Shown piece after piece: positions 19,789-29,131 of a stretch of DNA of 64,000 nucleotides. The stretch is taken from NCBI GenBank assembly GCA_016793885.1, contig JAEUHE010000231.1:1-64000 (forward strand). The letters run 5' to 3'. The notes under the pieces were generated by a model, which had not been told where the DNA came from, did no database searches, and saw only the letters and a program-made list of their open reading frames with translations. The position numbers and the translations under genes were made by a program. How positions within the stretch are numbered: the stretch's first letter is position 1; the number at the start of each line of letters is the position of its first letter. The DNA is from Verrucomicrobiales bacterium (GTDB lineage: Bacteria > Verrucomicrobiota > Verrucomicrobiia > Limisphaerales > UBA11320).

Positions 19789-21240
19789 ATGAAAAGCATT
19801 CGGACTCGCCTCATGGTAGGCATTGGTGTTGTGGTCGGCCTGGGGCTGACCACCTTCTCGATTGCCTTTTTCAACCAAGTAGTGCTTTGGATGCGAGAGG
19901 ATCTGAACGAGAAGCTCACCAATCGCGCGATCGCCTTCGCGTTCGCGGTAAATCCTCGCCGCCCCATCTACGAAGCCCATTTTGATCGCGGGTTCCGCCC
20001 TGAGGTGAGTGGAACGCTGTATCTGCTCTACGATACTAACGGCACGGTAATCGGGAAATCCACCGGCGTCAGCGTGCCCTTTGGTCTTAGCCAGCTCGCA
20101 CGCGAGCAAACCCACCCGTTCGCCAGACCGTTGAAGGAGGAAATCACGCTCCCTGGGGGAATACCTTTCCAGGTGGCCACCTACCCGGTCTTCATCCGAG
20201 AGGACGGGCCGACCCGAACGCCCAAAGGTGATGATCCTACCCAATTCATTCCGACCGACCGCACCATCACCGCTTGGGCTCAGGTGGGCACCGCGATCGG
20301 GGGGCTGCACGACCGCGTCCTGCGTTTGCGCCTGTGGCTCACGCTCGCAAGTGTGGTGTTTTTCGGCAGTGTGATGGCTTGTGTCTACTATCTGACCGGA
20401 CAGTGGTTGCGGTCGCTGAGTCTCGCCACGGAAACTGCCGAAAGACTCAGCAACTCCGAGATCGGGCAACTTCGCCTAATCACGCCATCGGACGAGCCGG
20501 AAATCAACCGGTTGACCCAAGCGCTCAACGGCATCCTCGACCGCTTAAACGAGTCGCACAACGCACAGCAACGCATGGTAGCGGATGCCTCCCACGAGCT
20601 GAGAACACCGCTCACCATCCTGCGGGGAGAAATCCAGGTGGCTCTCCGTCGGGAGCGATCCATCGACCGGTATCAGGCAGTTCTGGCCAGCAACCACGAC
20701 GAAATTGTTCGGCTCTGCCGAATCGTCGAGAACCTGCTCACGCTGGCGCACGCGGATGCCGGAGAAGTGCTGGTGAAACAGGAACGAGTCAAGGTCGAGG
20801 TACTCGTTTCGATGGTGTGCGCCAAGCTCTCCCCCCTGGCGGACCCCCATCAAGTCCGCCTGCGCACGGAGCTCCAGGAAGGACTGATCGTGCTGGGGGA
20901 CCCCCTCGCCTTGGAATCGGCCCTAACAAATCTCATCGAGAACGCCATCCGCCACTCCATGCCCGACGAGGAAGTGCAGGTGCGAGCCGCGGCGCAGGAA
21001 GAAGAAGTCGTCGTGGAGGTGATCGACGGAGGAGCGGGGATCGCACCCGAGCACCTCCCGCGGCTGTTCGAAAGATTCTATCGTGTGGACAAAGCACGTT
21101 CACGGCAACTCGGAGGTGCAGGACTGGGGCTGGCCATCGTCAAAATGCTGGTGGAAGCACATGGGGGAACCGTCGGGGTGAAGAGCACCATCGGAACCGG
21201 CAGCACGTTCACCATCCGCTTGCCGACCGCCCCTCCATGA
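19789..21240 (+). CDS. Sensor histidine kinase
   Basis: The chosen start MKSIRTRLMVG gives 483 residues; an ATG at 19741 adds 16 residues overlapping the hexamer array. There are two membrane segments, at about residues 7-30 and 180-203, enclosing a ~145-residue sensor region outside the membrane. A HAMP-like linker follows, then the phospho-acceptor His269 in DASHELRTPLTILRGE. The ATPase part shows the N box (LIENAIRHS), G1 (DGGAGIAPEHL), the F box (LFERFYRVD) and G2 (GGAGLGLAIVKML). It is the partner of the OmpR-type regulator just upstream and resembles heavy-metal-type kinases such as CusS. The sensor region has no cysteine or histidine cluster, so a metal signal is not supported. Confidence 0.95.
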   Translation: MKSIRTRLMVGIGVVVGLGLTTFSIAFFNQVVLWMREDLNEKLTNRAIAFAFAVNPRRPIYEAHFDRGFRPEVSGTLYLLYDTNGTVIGKSTGVSVPFGLSQLAREQTHPFARPLKEEITLPGGIPFQVATYPVFIREDGPTRTPKGDDPTQFIPTDRTITAWAQVGTAIGGLHDRVLRLRLWLTLASVVFFGSVMACVYYLTGQWLRSLSLATETAERLSNSEIGQLRLITPSDEPEINRLTQALNGILDRLNESHNAQQRMVADASHELRTPLTILRGEIQVALRRERSIDRYQAVLASNHDEIVRLCRIVENLLTLAHADAGEVLVKQERVKVEVLVSMVCAKLSPLADPHQVRLRTELQEGLIVLGDPLALESALTNLIENAIRHSMPDEEVQVRAAAQEEEVVVEVIDGGAGIAPEHLPRLFERFYRVDKARSRQLGGAGLGLAIVKMLVEAHGGTVGVKSTIGTGSTFTIRLPTAPP

Positions 21241-21252
21241 AACACCAGGACC

Positions 21253-21290
21253 TTAACGCGTTTTAATCTCGCGTTAATCATGGATTAAGC
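21253..21290 (+). promoter_or_regulatory. TTAAnn hexamer array before the 2582-aa gene
   Basis: Four direct repeats start at 21253 (TTAACG), 21263 (TTAATC), 21274 (TTAATC) and 21285 (TTAAGC), a 10/11/11-base spacing. The array ends 24 bases before the ATG at 21315. Architecture and first hexamer match the array at 19728-19765. The simplest reading is a binding site for the response regulator encoded at 19036, controlling the giant surface protein gene. The closeness to the ATG leaves open whether it activates or blocks. Confidence 0.6.
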
Positions 21291-21314
21291 CTTCGACCGG
21301 CAGGCTCGTTTTCC

Positions 21315-24300
21315 ATGAAAACCGTCAATTCACCTGCTTCGAGTTTTCCTGAACGGACGCGCCTCTCACTCTTCCTGGCCTTCATCGGCTTGAGCCTGCT
21401 TTCGGGATCAGCCGACACCATCACCTGGACAAATGTCGCAGGAGGGACCTGGGGGAGAGCGACACACTGGAGTCCAGGCAGAGTTCCCACGATCGCGGAT
21501 GATGTCCTGATCACCACGCCTGGCACTTATACCATCACTCAGGATGTTCATTCGGTGGCTGCCAGCCTCACCCTCGGTGCCGCCACGGGAAGCCAGACAC
21601 TCGTGGCCAATGGGCGGAGTCTGACGGTGGCTCAAACTCTCCTCATCGGTGCCAACGGAGTTCTCACTGAGAACAACAATCTGACGAGCGCCGTGGCGCG
21701 AGTGGAGGGGCGTCTCAACTGGACAGGCGGCACGCTGGTGGGCCCGTTGGGTCGCACCGGGCTGGTGGACGTCGCGGTGGGCGGACTCGTCACGATGACC
21801 AACAACGCCGGGAGGACCCTCACTCGCATGGGTGTTACCAACGGTGGACGGATTCTGTGGACGCAAGGCAGCCTGACCAGTTCTGGAGGAAACATGGAGT
21901 TCTGGAATCTGAACCAGTTTGAGATCGGTCCCAACTCCCCAGCGACGGCATCCTGGGCGCCCTCCGCTGCCACGATCACCAGTTTTCTCCACAATACCGT
22001 GAGCGGTCGAGTCCTGAAGACCGGCAGCGCCGCTGCTCGCCTCGATGCTCGCCTGATCAATGAGGGGACCATCGAGGTTCAAGCCGGCACTTTGGAATTC
22101 TCCGACGGGGGCACTAACTCCGGACCGATCGCCATCAACGCTGGCACCACGCTGCAGATCTCCGCCGGCGTGTTCGATTTTGTGGGCGGCCAACTCACCG
22201 GCGACGGGACGAACCTGATCTCCGGAACCGCAAGGGTTCGGTATCTCGCCGGTGCCCAATTCGGGGCTGGGTCCTATCTCCTCGATGTGGCGGGCGGATC
22301 CCTCGACTTCGAGACAGGGGCGGCACCCACGGTCAACAGTCTAAGGGTTCGCGGTGGGGTCCTAGGTGGCAGCGACACGCTGGAAATCAACGGCCGATTC
22401 ACTTGGAATGGCGGCAGCTTCGAAGATCTCACTCTCATTACTCATGGAGGGCTGTTTATAACCCCGACCGCCGGCGTAGCCTTAAGTTGGCGAGGAGGGC
22501 GAATCGACAATTGGGGCAACGGGGCATGGACAAACGGGAGCATTCAAACGATTTCTCAGGGGACTCAGGCCACACTCTCTAACCACGGCCGCCTTGACTT
22601 CATGCAGGGGGTCAACTGGAACGATTCAGGGAACCCCGGCGCTCGGATCGTCAATGAAGGCCTCATCCGTCTTCCCGAAAGTACCCAGGCGACTTCCCTA
22701 GGAGTGTTTCTGGAGAACCGCCCATCGGGGACGCTTCACGTGACCAACACCGATCTGACTCTCTCCAAAGGGGGCTACAACGAGGGACGTGTGGAAGTCG
22801 CAGGAACTGGATCGATGAAGCTTACCGCCACAAGCGTTCCATTCGAATTGCGCCCCGGATCTCAACTGGTGGGCAATGGCCTCCTTCAGATTAACGGTCT
22901 CCTCAAATGTTTTTCGGGTGTCGAGGTCGGTGATCCATTGATGCACCTCCGTCTCAACTCCGGCCAGCTTCTTCTCAACCAGGACTGCACATTTTCGGCC
23001 GGAGAGGTCGAGCTGGTCGCCGGCTCCGTCGCGGGACCTGGGCAACTGGTGGCCCATGGAGAAACACATTGGCAACAAGGGGATCTCCGAACGAACGTGT
23101 TCCTGAATTGCCTCGGCGGCCTGACCATCGATAGTCCAACCACCGCACCCCATTCTTTCAGCGCAGGGATCGTGCGCAACGCCGGGGTTGCCCACTGGTC
23201 GGCGGGGCTCACACAAACCACGCCTGGGCCCTCGATCATCACCAACGACGCTGGCGGGACTTTTCAAATGGACGACGGGGTCCGATGGAGTTCCCCGGGC
23301 AACACGCCCAACCGCTTAGTAAACGAAGGAACCTTCACGCGAAATCCCGGTGCAGGCACGGTCCAGATCGAAGGACATTTCGACAATGCTGGAACCAATG
23401 TCCTCCGCGGATCGCTGAGTCTCAAACCGAATGTGGGAGTCTACCATCAGACGGCCGGAAGAACTGTGTTCGAGGGTGGCGGATCCCTCCGAGCCGACGG
23501 AGGAACGCAAATCGACGGGGGCACGTTCGATGGCAATGGCGAAATCGACTCGGCCGTGACCAACGGCGGAACGATCCGTCCCGGTGCGAGCCCGGGACTG
23601 TTGCACCTCCTTCGACAGTTTGTCCAACTGCCCTCCGGCAATTTGGAAGTCGAGCTGACCGGCACCGCAGTGGACCAATTTGACCGCCTGTTGGTGGATG
23701 GCTCCGCAGCCCTCGACGGTCTGGTCAGCGTGTCCTTTCTGGGAGGGTTCACCCCTCAACCCTCCGACACTTTCAAATTTCTCACGGCGACCGGCGGGAG
23801 AACCGGGGCGTTCGCCGATCTGGCCGCCCCAGCGGGCCCACCTTGGCTGGCCTTGGGCGAGCTCGCGGACGGAGCCCAACTCAGCGTAATCACTGGCCCA
23901 CCCCAGCTCTCCATCTCCCTGCCGTTTCCCTCAACCACCCTCACCGCGGAGCAATCGGTTGACATCGACGTCTCCTTGTCATTTCCGGGTGGCAACGTTG
24001 CAAACGTGAGTTTGACCGCCATCAGCGGGGACCAGTCCATTGTTCCCAACGCGAACATTACCTTCACGGGGACTGGCCGCGTGAGAGTGATGCGCATCCG
24101 TCCGAACGTGGGGAGCTCCGGGTCCACCGTAGTCACCGTAACGGCAACTGGCGAAGGGGGCCGAACCGCCAGCGCCTCGCTGAATCTGGTCGTTCTACCT
24201 GCCCCCCCCCAAGGAATGCTGGTGTATGAACCTTTTGACTACACACCTGCAGCAGGCCCGCTGTCCCTCAAGGCTGGTGGCTTTGGATTCAGCGGACCTT

Positions 24301-27300
24301 GGGGTGCCGCCAGTGGGTTCACTTTGGATTCTGGATCACTGCCCTATCCCAACATGCAGCAGGCGGGACATCACGCGAAGGTTCCCTCGCAGCCGATCAG
24401 TGCGCAAACCATCGCGCGTCGGTTGTCGACCCCATTGGGTACCCCAGGGACGGTCCGCTATCTGAGTTTCCTCGCCAGGCCGGCCGGAACCCTCGGGGCG
24501 GGCGGGGGCAACGGCTATTTCGGACTGCTGGCCGATGCCTCGGTCGGATTGGACCTATTCGTGGGTAAGCCGGGTGGCGGCGACTTCAACCACTGGGTGG
24601 TGGAGGATGCCGGGGGAGCTAGACAAGTCACAAGCTCCCAACCGGCACTGGTAGGAACAGCGGCCTGGCTAGTCATCAAGCTGGAGTTCTTCCCAGGCAA
24701 CGATCGTATTTCCCTGTTTGTGAATCCGATCCCAGGCCAACCAGAGCCCGTGACGCCGAATGCGCTCAGGACCGATCGCGACCTCGGGGAGATCGCCGGG
24801 CTGGCCCTGACTTCGACGGGAGCATGGGCGATCGATGAACTGCGAGTGGGAACAACCTGGACCAGTGCCACACCCGATTCGGCCTATCTGGTCCCCTTGG
24901 CTTTGCAATCCGTGGGCACCTTGAAAGCCACGGAGGGAACGGCGCTCCGATTTACACCCTCGCTGCAATCGGTCGTCACACCGCGTCAGCCCATTTTCGA
25001 GCTGGTTGCTAGCCCTCCGGGCATGACGATCGACGCCAATACTGGGGCGCTCTTCTGGCTTCCGGATGAAAGGTCAGGAGGTACCCTGCCTGCGGTCACC
25101 GTTCGGGTCCACGATGAGCCATTGCCGTCCACGGGTCAGGCCGAAGTCACTTTCCAAGTCGACGTTCAGGAAGCGAACAGTCCTCCCGGGTTGAACCTCG
25201 CCTCCAACGCAAGCTTGGAGGTGGCTCCAGGGACGCCTTACCGGCTCCAACTCGGATTCATCGACAGCGATCTGCCTGCCAATACTGTGGTCTTCGCACT
25301 CACCCCTAACACCGGTCCGGTCGGTCTGACGGTTTCCCCCGACGGCCTACTGGAGTGGACTCCGCCGGTCGATGCACCTCTCGGCCCGCTGACAGTGCGT
25401 GTCCGTCTCACCGACTTCAACCCCAGCGCCCCAGCCAGCTCGCAACACCTAACCACCGATGCCCGATTTGACCTCACGATAGTAAAGCCCAACGCGGACT
25501 TGGCGGTCCGTCACGTCCTCGCGCCTCGAACGGTGGCCCAGGGCCAGACCGCCCAGTTCCAATTCGAGATTGAGAACCGGGGACCCTCGATAGCTAACCA
25601 GTCACAATTCACGTTTCAATCTCCTGAGTTTCTAGGAAATCCCGCCCGACTCGCACTGGTGAGCGCTTTCAACAACCGCGGCACCTACCAATTGCAAGGC
25701 GACAAACTGATCTGCGATTTGGGGAATCTGGGGGTGGGAGAAAAGGCGGGCGTCTTGATCGAGCTCAGATTCTTGAGCGACAGCACGACGTCGTTCATGA
25801 CCTCCGCCAAGTCGAGCCTGGTGGACTTCAATCTCAGTAACAATGGAGACGCTGGAACAGTCGAAGTCGCCGAGCCACCCCCTCAAAACCCTACCCAGTG
25901 GCAGTTCACCAAGATTGAGGAACTGGGGGATACCGGTTACGGAGCGTGCCTGGCCACCGATCGAAAAGGATTACCTCACTCGATCTGGTTCAACCGCAGC
26001 CAACGCCAGATTCACTATGGGACCTGGGATGGGCTGAGATGGACGGGGCGCCTGCTGAACGCGCCATTCAGTCCCCAAAGCGCTTCACCCAGCACAGTGT
26101 CCGCAGACATCAGCACTCCGTTGTCGATGGCGGTAGACGAGAACTACCGAGTTCATGTGGCTGGGGCGATTCAACGCAGTGATTTAAGTCGAGCGTTGGT
26201 GTACTCCACTCCAAATCGTGACAACGACCCAGCGGCCGAGTGGGTGGTGGAAGAGGTGTTCCCGGGGCCAGTGTTTAGTCCGATTCTGCACATTGGCCCG
26301 GGCACCTCGCCGTCTCGCGATATCTGGTTTGTGGCTGCCGGGACGCTGAACCGCGCCACTCGAGGTGCTAGCGCCGTGGCGAGCTGGGGGACTGAGACAT
26401 TTCGCCTCCCAGACGGTTGGAAGGTATCAAGTTTTGGAACCACCATCGCCCCCGTCGAAGGAGAGCAGGTTTTTCTAGCGGGCGAGCGTCCTGACGGAAC
26501 GGTGGCACTGCTGCTGTTCGATGTGCACTCAAGCCAACTGCAAGTCCTGGACGAGTTAGCCAAGAGAAGTGATCGCCCTATCCATATCTCAGCGAAATCG
26601 ATCCAAGAATCCACAGCTGCCGCCTACACCCGATATCCCGTGGAGGATGGACTTCCAGAAATTGCCTACGTTCATCAACAGCCGTCCGGGTGGAAGATTG
26701 AGTTGGTCAACCCACAGGACCGTTGCAGTCGCCCCTCGCTAAGTGTGGACCAACAAGGCGCACCCCTCGTCGCGTTCACCTGCACCGAACAGACGGCCAA
26801 TTTCACGGTATTTGAAGACCAGGATCGGTTTTATCGACGGCTTTGGTACACGGCCCGGTTCGACGGATCGGTCTGGGCTCTCAACCGGATCTATGAAACC
26901 GAGGAGATCACCGTGGGGCTCACGCTCGAACAAAAGCGAATTCCGCTCGACCATCCGATCGATCCAGCACTGGCTCTAGGCAATTCGCTGGACGGCTCGC
27001 CCATGATTGTATTTCACACGGGGTGGCCGAACGAGAATGTGGTCTTTGGCACCCTCGCTCCTCGCTGGACGCCAATGCCCACCGTCGCCACTTTAGGTGA
27101 AGGGGTGAACGTGGCTCCTGTCCTCTCCCTCGATTCCTCTTCCTTACCCCATGTCGCCTGGTCAGACAGCCACCAAACCGCTACCGACATCCTGAATCAC
27201 AAGTGGCTGTTGCCCGGCTTCGCGTACGGGGCCTCTCCTCCGCAGATCTTGAGAGGAGCGATCCACCGCGATGGGCTGCTCCACACCCGATCCGGCGAGC

Positions 27301-29063
27301 TGCTCGCATTGGTGACCGATCCACTGAGTGACCGTGAAGCGAAAGCGCTGCGCTGGACGACGGGAGTCACCCCCTGGATGGACGACGCTCTTCCGCCAGG
27401 CTTACGAGGAGCCGGAGATGGCAAAGTGGGTCTGGTGGAGTTGGTCAATGAAGGCTCCTCGATCAGTGTCCCTCTCCAAATCGCTCTCGGCTTTGATGAT
27501 CAAAACCGGCCGACAACCTACGACACCACCTCCTTTTCCTCCTGGCTGGCTGCGCGCACGGCCAATACGGTCTCCCCGAACCCTGGACTCCCTCCCGTGA
27601 CTGCTACATTCGCGGCAGGCATCGGCCGATTTGAGACGCCTGCGGCCTATGTGGCCTACGTGGTGAAGGACCAAACATTCCGTATTCGCGTCGCAAGATT
27701 CGAAGGCTTCGTCTGGCGGGAGGATCAGGAGATTCTTCAGGTCAACGATACCCTACCTCCACTGATCGATTTGATGTGGACCGATCATCCTCCCTACGAT
27801 GATATTAGCAACCTCGGCTACCTCTATCTTGCCTACACGCTCCCCGCGCCCAACGGCCAGCGCTCCGTTGCAATTGCACGCCGTCACCTGACCAAGTTGA
27901 ACACGGAACCTTGGGAATTCATTTCCCTCGCCAACCTCCCTCCGAGTTATATCCAGAGTTTGCGCCTGAAGGGGGTTGAAGAGTCCCTACGTCTGGCCGT
28001 ATTCGGCGCCGGGCGGGCCCTGTTGGTTTCTTCCGAAGGAATCCTCGACACCAATAAATTAGGGCACGCTGCAGTAGAACGACTGCCGATATCGGGGACA
28101 CCGGTGAATGTGGACATGGCGATGACCGACTCCCGAGTGTGGCTCACCTACCAGAACCAAGACCGCGTCGAACTGGTTGGGAGCGGCGGATTCATCACGT
28201 TCTCAGGGAATGAGATACCTCGGAGTCCAGGCTTAGTCCCTCCGATCATTTCCCTTGGGGCATCCTGTGAGAATCACGAGGATGATGCTGACTGCTATAC
28301 TTGCTTCTTTCTAATAAAGGCCTTTGCAAACCGCTGGGTTTCAGGACTCCCATCCCCCAATTCCCCTGCCCCACCGCCCTTGATCAAGACACTAAGTCAC
28401 TCATCGCCTGTCGATGACACGTCGATCAACATGGTCCCTAGCTTCTACCGAATCCGCGACCTCATGAATCAAACCTCGGAAGGGAAACGTTTGGTGGATC
28501 TTTATTATCGATTCGAGGGGACAGCGCGGCAGATCGCGAACCGGAATCCAGTCCTTTATGTCCGATCCTATCAGATGTCTCTAAACTATCTTCCCGCCCT
28601 CGCGGCTTGGCTGGCAGGCCGCGGATCCGAAGTCACCATCACTCGCGAAATGATCGAGCAGCTGAACTCCCTATGGGATACGTTCGCCGCACTCGGTGAT
28701 GCGGATCTCAAGGCCGCCTTGCTGTCTGAGCGCGCGCGGTTTCATGGCTTCGACGACTTCATCGGCAAGAACATGGATGACTGGGCCGCCCTGCTCCAAA
28801 TCCCCAGCACGGCTCCGAACCGCCTCCAGATCCTCAAAGCCGCGTTTGGTGGGGATGGCTTCTTTGTCACCCTCACGCCGCAACCGGGCTCCAATTACAC
28901 CTTGGTTCGGAAAAGCGACGTGGAGGGCGCTACCTGGACCAGGGTAGCCAACCAGTCCCAACGCACCGTGGCGGATCAACTGGTCCTGAACGATCCACAG
29001 CCGCCCAATGGAAGGGCATTCTATCGAGTGGAAGCCGCTCCGGAGTTACCGAACCTCAAATGA
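21315..29063 (+). CDS. 2582-aa exported beta-helix/propeller surface protein
   Basis: A signal peptide (hydrophobic LSLFLAFIGLSLLSG, ending near residue 36) leads a long modular protein. Residues ~37-830 are a beta-helix-like region with many short G-T-N-rich rungs of the autotransporter passenger type, closed by a typical end segment (GNLEVELTGTAVDQFDRL). Then follow an Ig-like domain (~855-960), a LamG-like module (~965-1190) with YEPFDY and IDELRVGTTW, two cadherin/putative-Ig domains (~1200-1390), and a DUF11-like domain (~1395-1515, NADLAVRH ... FNLSNNGDAG). Residues ~1520-2300 look propeller-like, followed by a cysteine-rich patch near 2315 (SCENHEDDADCYTC). The C-terminal module (YTLVRKSDVEGATWTRV ... 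FYRV) ends the protein. A run of nine C lies in frame at 24202-24210. It is probably under control of the adjacent two-component system. Confidence 0.93.
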   Translation: MKTVNSPASSFPERTRLSLFLAFIGLSLLSGSADTITWTNVAGGTWGRATHWSPGRVPTIADDVLITTPGTYTITQDVHSVAASLTLGAATGSQTLVANGRSLTVAQTLLIGANGVLTENNNLTSAVARVEGRLNWTGGTLVGPLGRTGLVDVAVGGLVTMTNNAGRTLTRMGVTNGGRILWTQGSLTSSGGNMEFWNLNQFEIGPNSPATASWAPSAATITSFLHNTVSGRVLKTGSAAARLDARLINEGTIEVQAGTLEFSDGGTNSGPIAINAGTTLQISAGVFDFVGGQLTGDGTNLISGTARVRYLAGAQFGAGSYLLDVAGGSLDFETGAAPTVNSLRVRGGVLGGSDTLEINGRFTWNGGSFEDLTLITHGGLFITPTAGVALSWRGGRIDNWGNGAWTNGSIQTISQGTQATLSNHGRLDFMQGVNWNDSGNPGARIVNEGLIRLPESTQATSLGVFLENRPSGTLHVTNTDLTLSKGGYNEGRVEVAGTGSMKLTATSVPFELRPGSQLVGNGLLQINGLLKCFSGVEVGDPLMHLRLNSGQLLLNQDCTFSAGEVELVAGSVAGPGQLVAHGETHWQQGDLRTNVFLNCLGGLTIDSPTTAPHSFSAGIVRNAGVAHWSAGLTQTTPGPSIITNDAGGTFQMDDGVRWSSPGNTPNRLVNEGTFTRNPGAGTVQIEGHFDNAGTNVLRGSLSLKPNVGVYHQTAGRTVFEGGGSLRADGGTQIDGGTFDGNGEIDSAVTNGGTIRPGASPGLLHLLRQFVQLPSGNLEVELTGTAVDQFDRLLVDGSAALDGLVSVSFLGGFTPQPSDTFKFLTATGGRTGAFADLAAPAGPPWLALGELADGAQLSVITGPPQLSISLPFPSTTLTAEQSVDIDVSLSFPGGNVANVSLTAISGDQSIVPNANITFTGTGRVRVMRIRPNVGSSGSTVVTVTATGEGGRTASASLNLVVLPAPPQGMLVYEPFDYTPAAGPLSLKAGGFGFSGPWGAASGFTLDSGSLPYPNMQQAGHHAKVPSQPISAQTIARRLSTPLGTPGTVRYLSFLARPAGTLGAGGGNGYFGLLADASVGLDLFVGKPGGGDFNHWVVEDAGGARQVTSSQPALVGTAAWLVIKLEFFPGNDRISLFVNPIPGQPEPVTPNALRTDRDLGEIAGLALTSTGAWAIDELRVGTTWTSATPDSAYLVPLALQSVGTLKATEGTALRFTPSLQSVVTPRQPIFELVASPPGMTIDANTGALFWLPDERSGGTLPAVTVRVHDEPLPSTGQAEVTFQVDVQEANSPPGLNLASNASLEVAPGTPYRLQLGFIDSDLPANTVVFALTPNTGPVGLTVSPDGLLEWTPPVDAPLGPLTVRVRLTDFNPSAPASSQHLTTDARFDLTIVKPNADLAVRHVLAPRTVAQGQTAQFQFEIENRGPSIANQSQFTFQSPEFLGNPARLALVSAFNNRGTYQLQGDKLICDLGNLGVGEKAGVLIELRFLSDSTTSFMTSAKSSLVDFNLSNNGDAGTVEVAEPPPQNPTQWQFTKIEELGDTGYGACLATDRKGLPHSIWFNRSQRQIHYGTWDGLRWTGRLLNAPFSPQSASPSTVSADISTPLSMAVDENYRVHVAGAIQRSDLSRALVYSTPNRDNDPAAEWVVEEVFPGPVFSPILHIGPGTSPSRDIWFVAAGTLNRATRGASAVASWGTETFRLPDGWKVSSFGTTIAPVEGEQVFLAGERPDGTVALLLFDVHSSQLQVLDELAKRSDRPIHISAKSIQESTAAAYTRYPVEDGLPEIAYVHQQPSGWKIELVNPQDRCSRPSLSVDQQGAPLVAFTCTEQTANFTVFEDQDRFYRRLWYTARFDGSVWALNRIYETEEITVGLTLEQKRIPLDHPIDPALALGNSLDGSPMIVFHTGWPNENVVFGTLAPRWTPMPTVATLGEGVNVAPVLSLDSSSLPHVAWSDSHQTATDILNHKWLLPGFAYGASPPQILRGAIHRDGLLHTRSGELLALVTDPLSDREAKALRWTTGVTPWMDDALPPGLRGAGDGKVGLVELVNEGSSISVPLQIALGFDDQNRPTTYDTTSFSSWLAARTANTVSPNPGLPPVTATFAAGIGRFETPAAYVAYVVKDQTFRIRVARFEGFVWREDQEILQVNDTLPPLIDLMWTDHPPYDDISNLGYLYLAYTLPAPNGQRSVAIARRHLTKLNTEPWEFISLANLPPSYIQSLRLKGVEESLRLAVFGAGRALLVSSEGILDTNKLGHAAVERLPISGTPVNVDMAMTDSRVWLTYQNQDRVELVGSGGFITFSGNEIPRSPGLVPPIISLGASCENHEDDADCYTCFFLIKAFANRWVSGLPSPNSPAPPPLIKTLSHSSPVDDTSINMVPSFYRIRDLMNQTSEGKRLVDLYYRFEGTARQIANRNPVLYVRSYQMSLNYLPALAAWLAGRGSEVTITREMIEQLNSLWDTFAALGDADLKAALLSERARFHGFDDFIGKNMDDWAALLQIPSTAPNRLQILKAAFGGDGFFVTLTPQPGSNYTLVRKSDVEGATWTRVANQSQRTVADQLVLNDPQPPNGRAFYRVEAAPELPNLK
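24202..24210 (+). repeat. C9 homopolymer inside the giant gene
   Basis: Nine consecutive C encode part of LPAPPQG at about residue 963, between the Ig-like and LamG-like modules. Homopolymers of this length can slip in replication; a one-base change would truncate the protein and remove its C-terminal 1600 residues. It may also be chance in GC-rich DNA. Confidence 0.5.
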
Positions 29064-29131
29064 GTGGCGGCCGCCTCCGTCCGTTTGAATCCAAACCCAC
29101 ACACAGGCAAATGGACGAAACCGATCTTCGT

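Noticed and set aside
19789-21240. Copper-sensing assignment (CusS) of the kinase
   Set aside because: The family resemblance is general; no metal-binding residues or efflux genes are present in the window.
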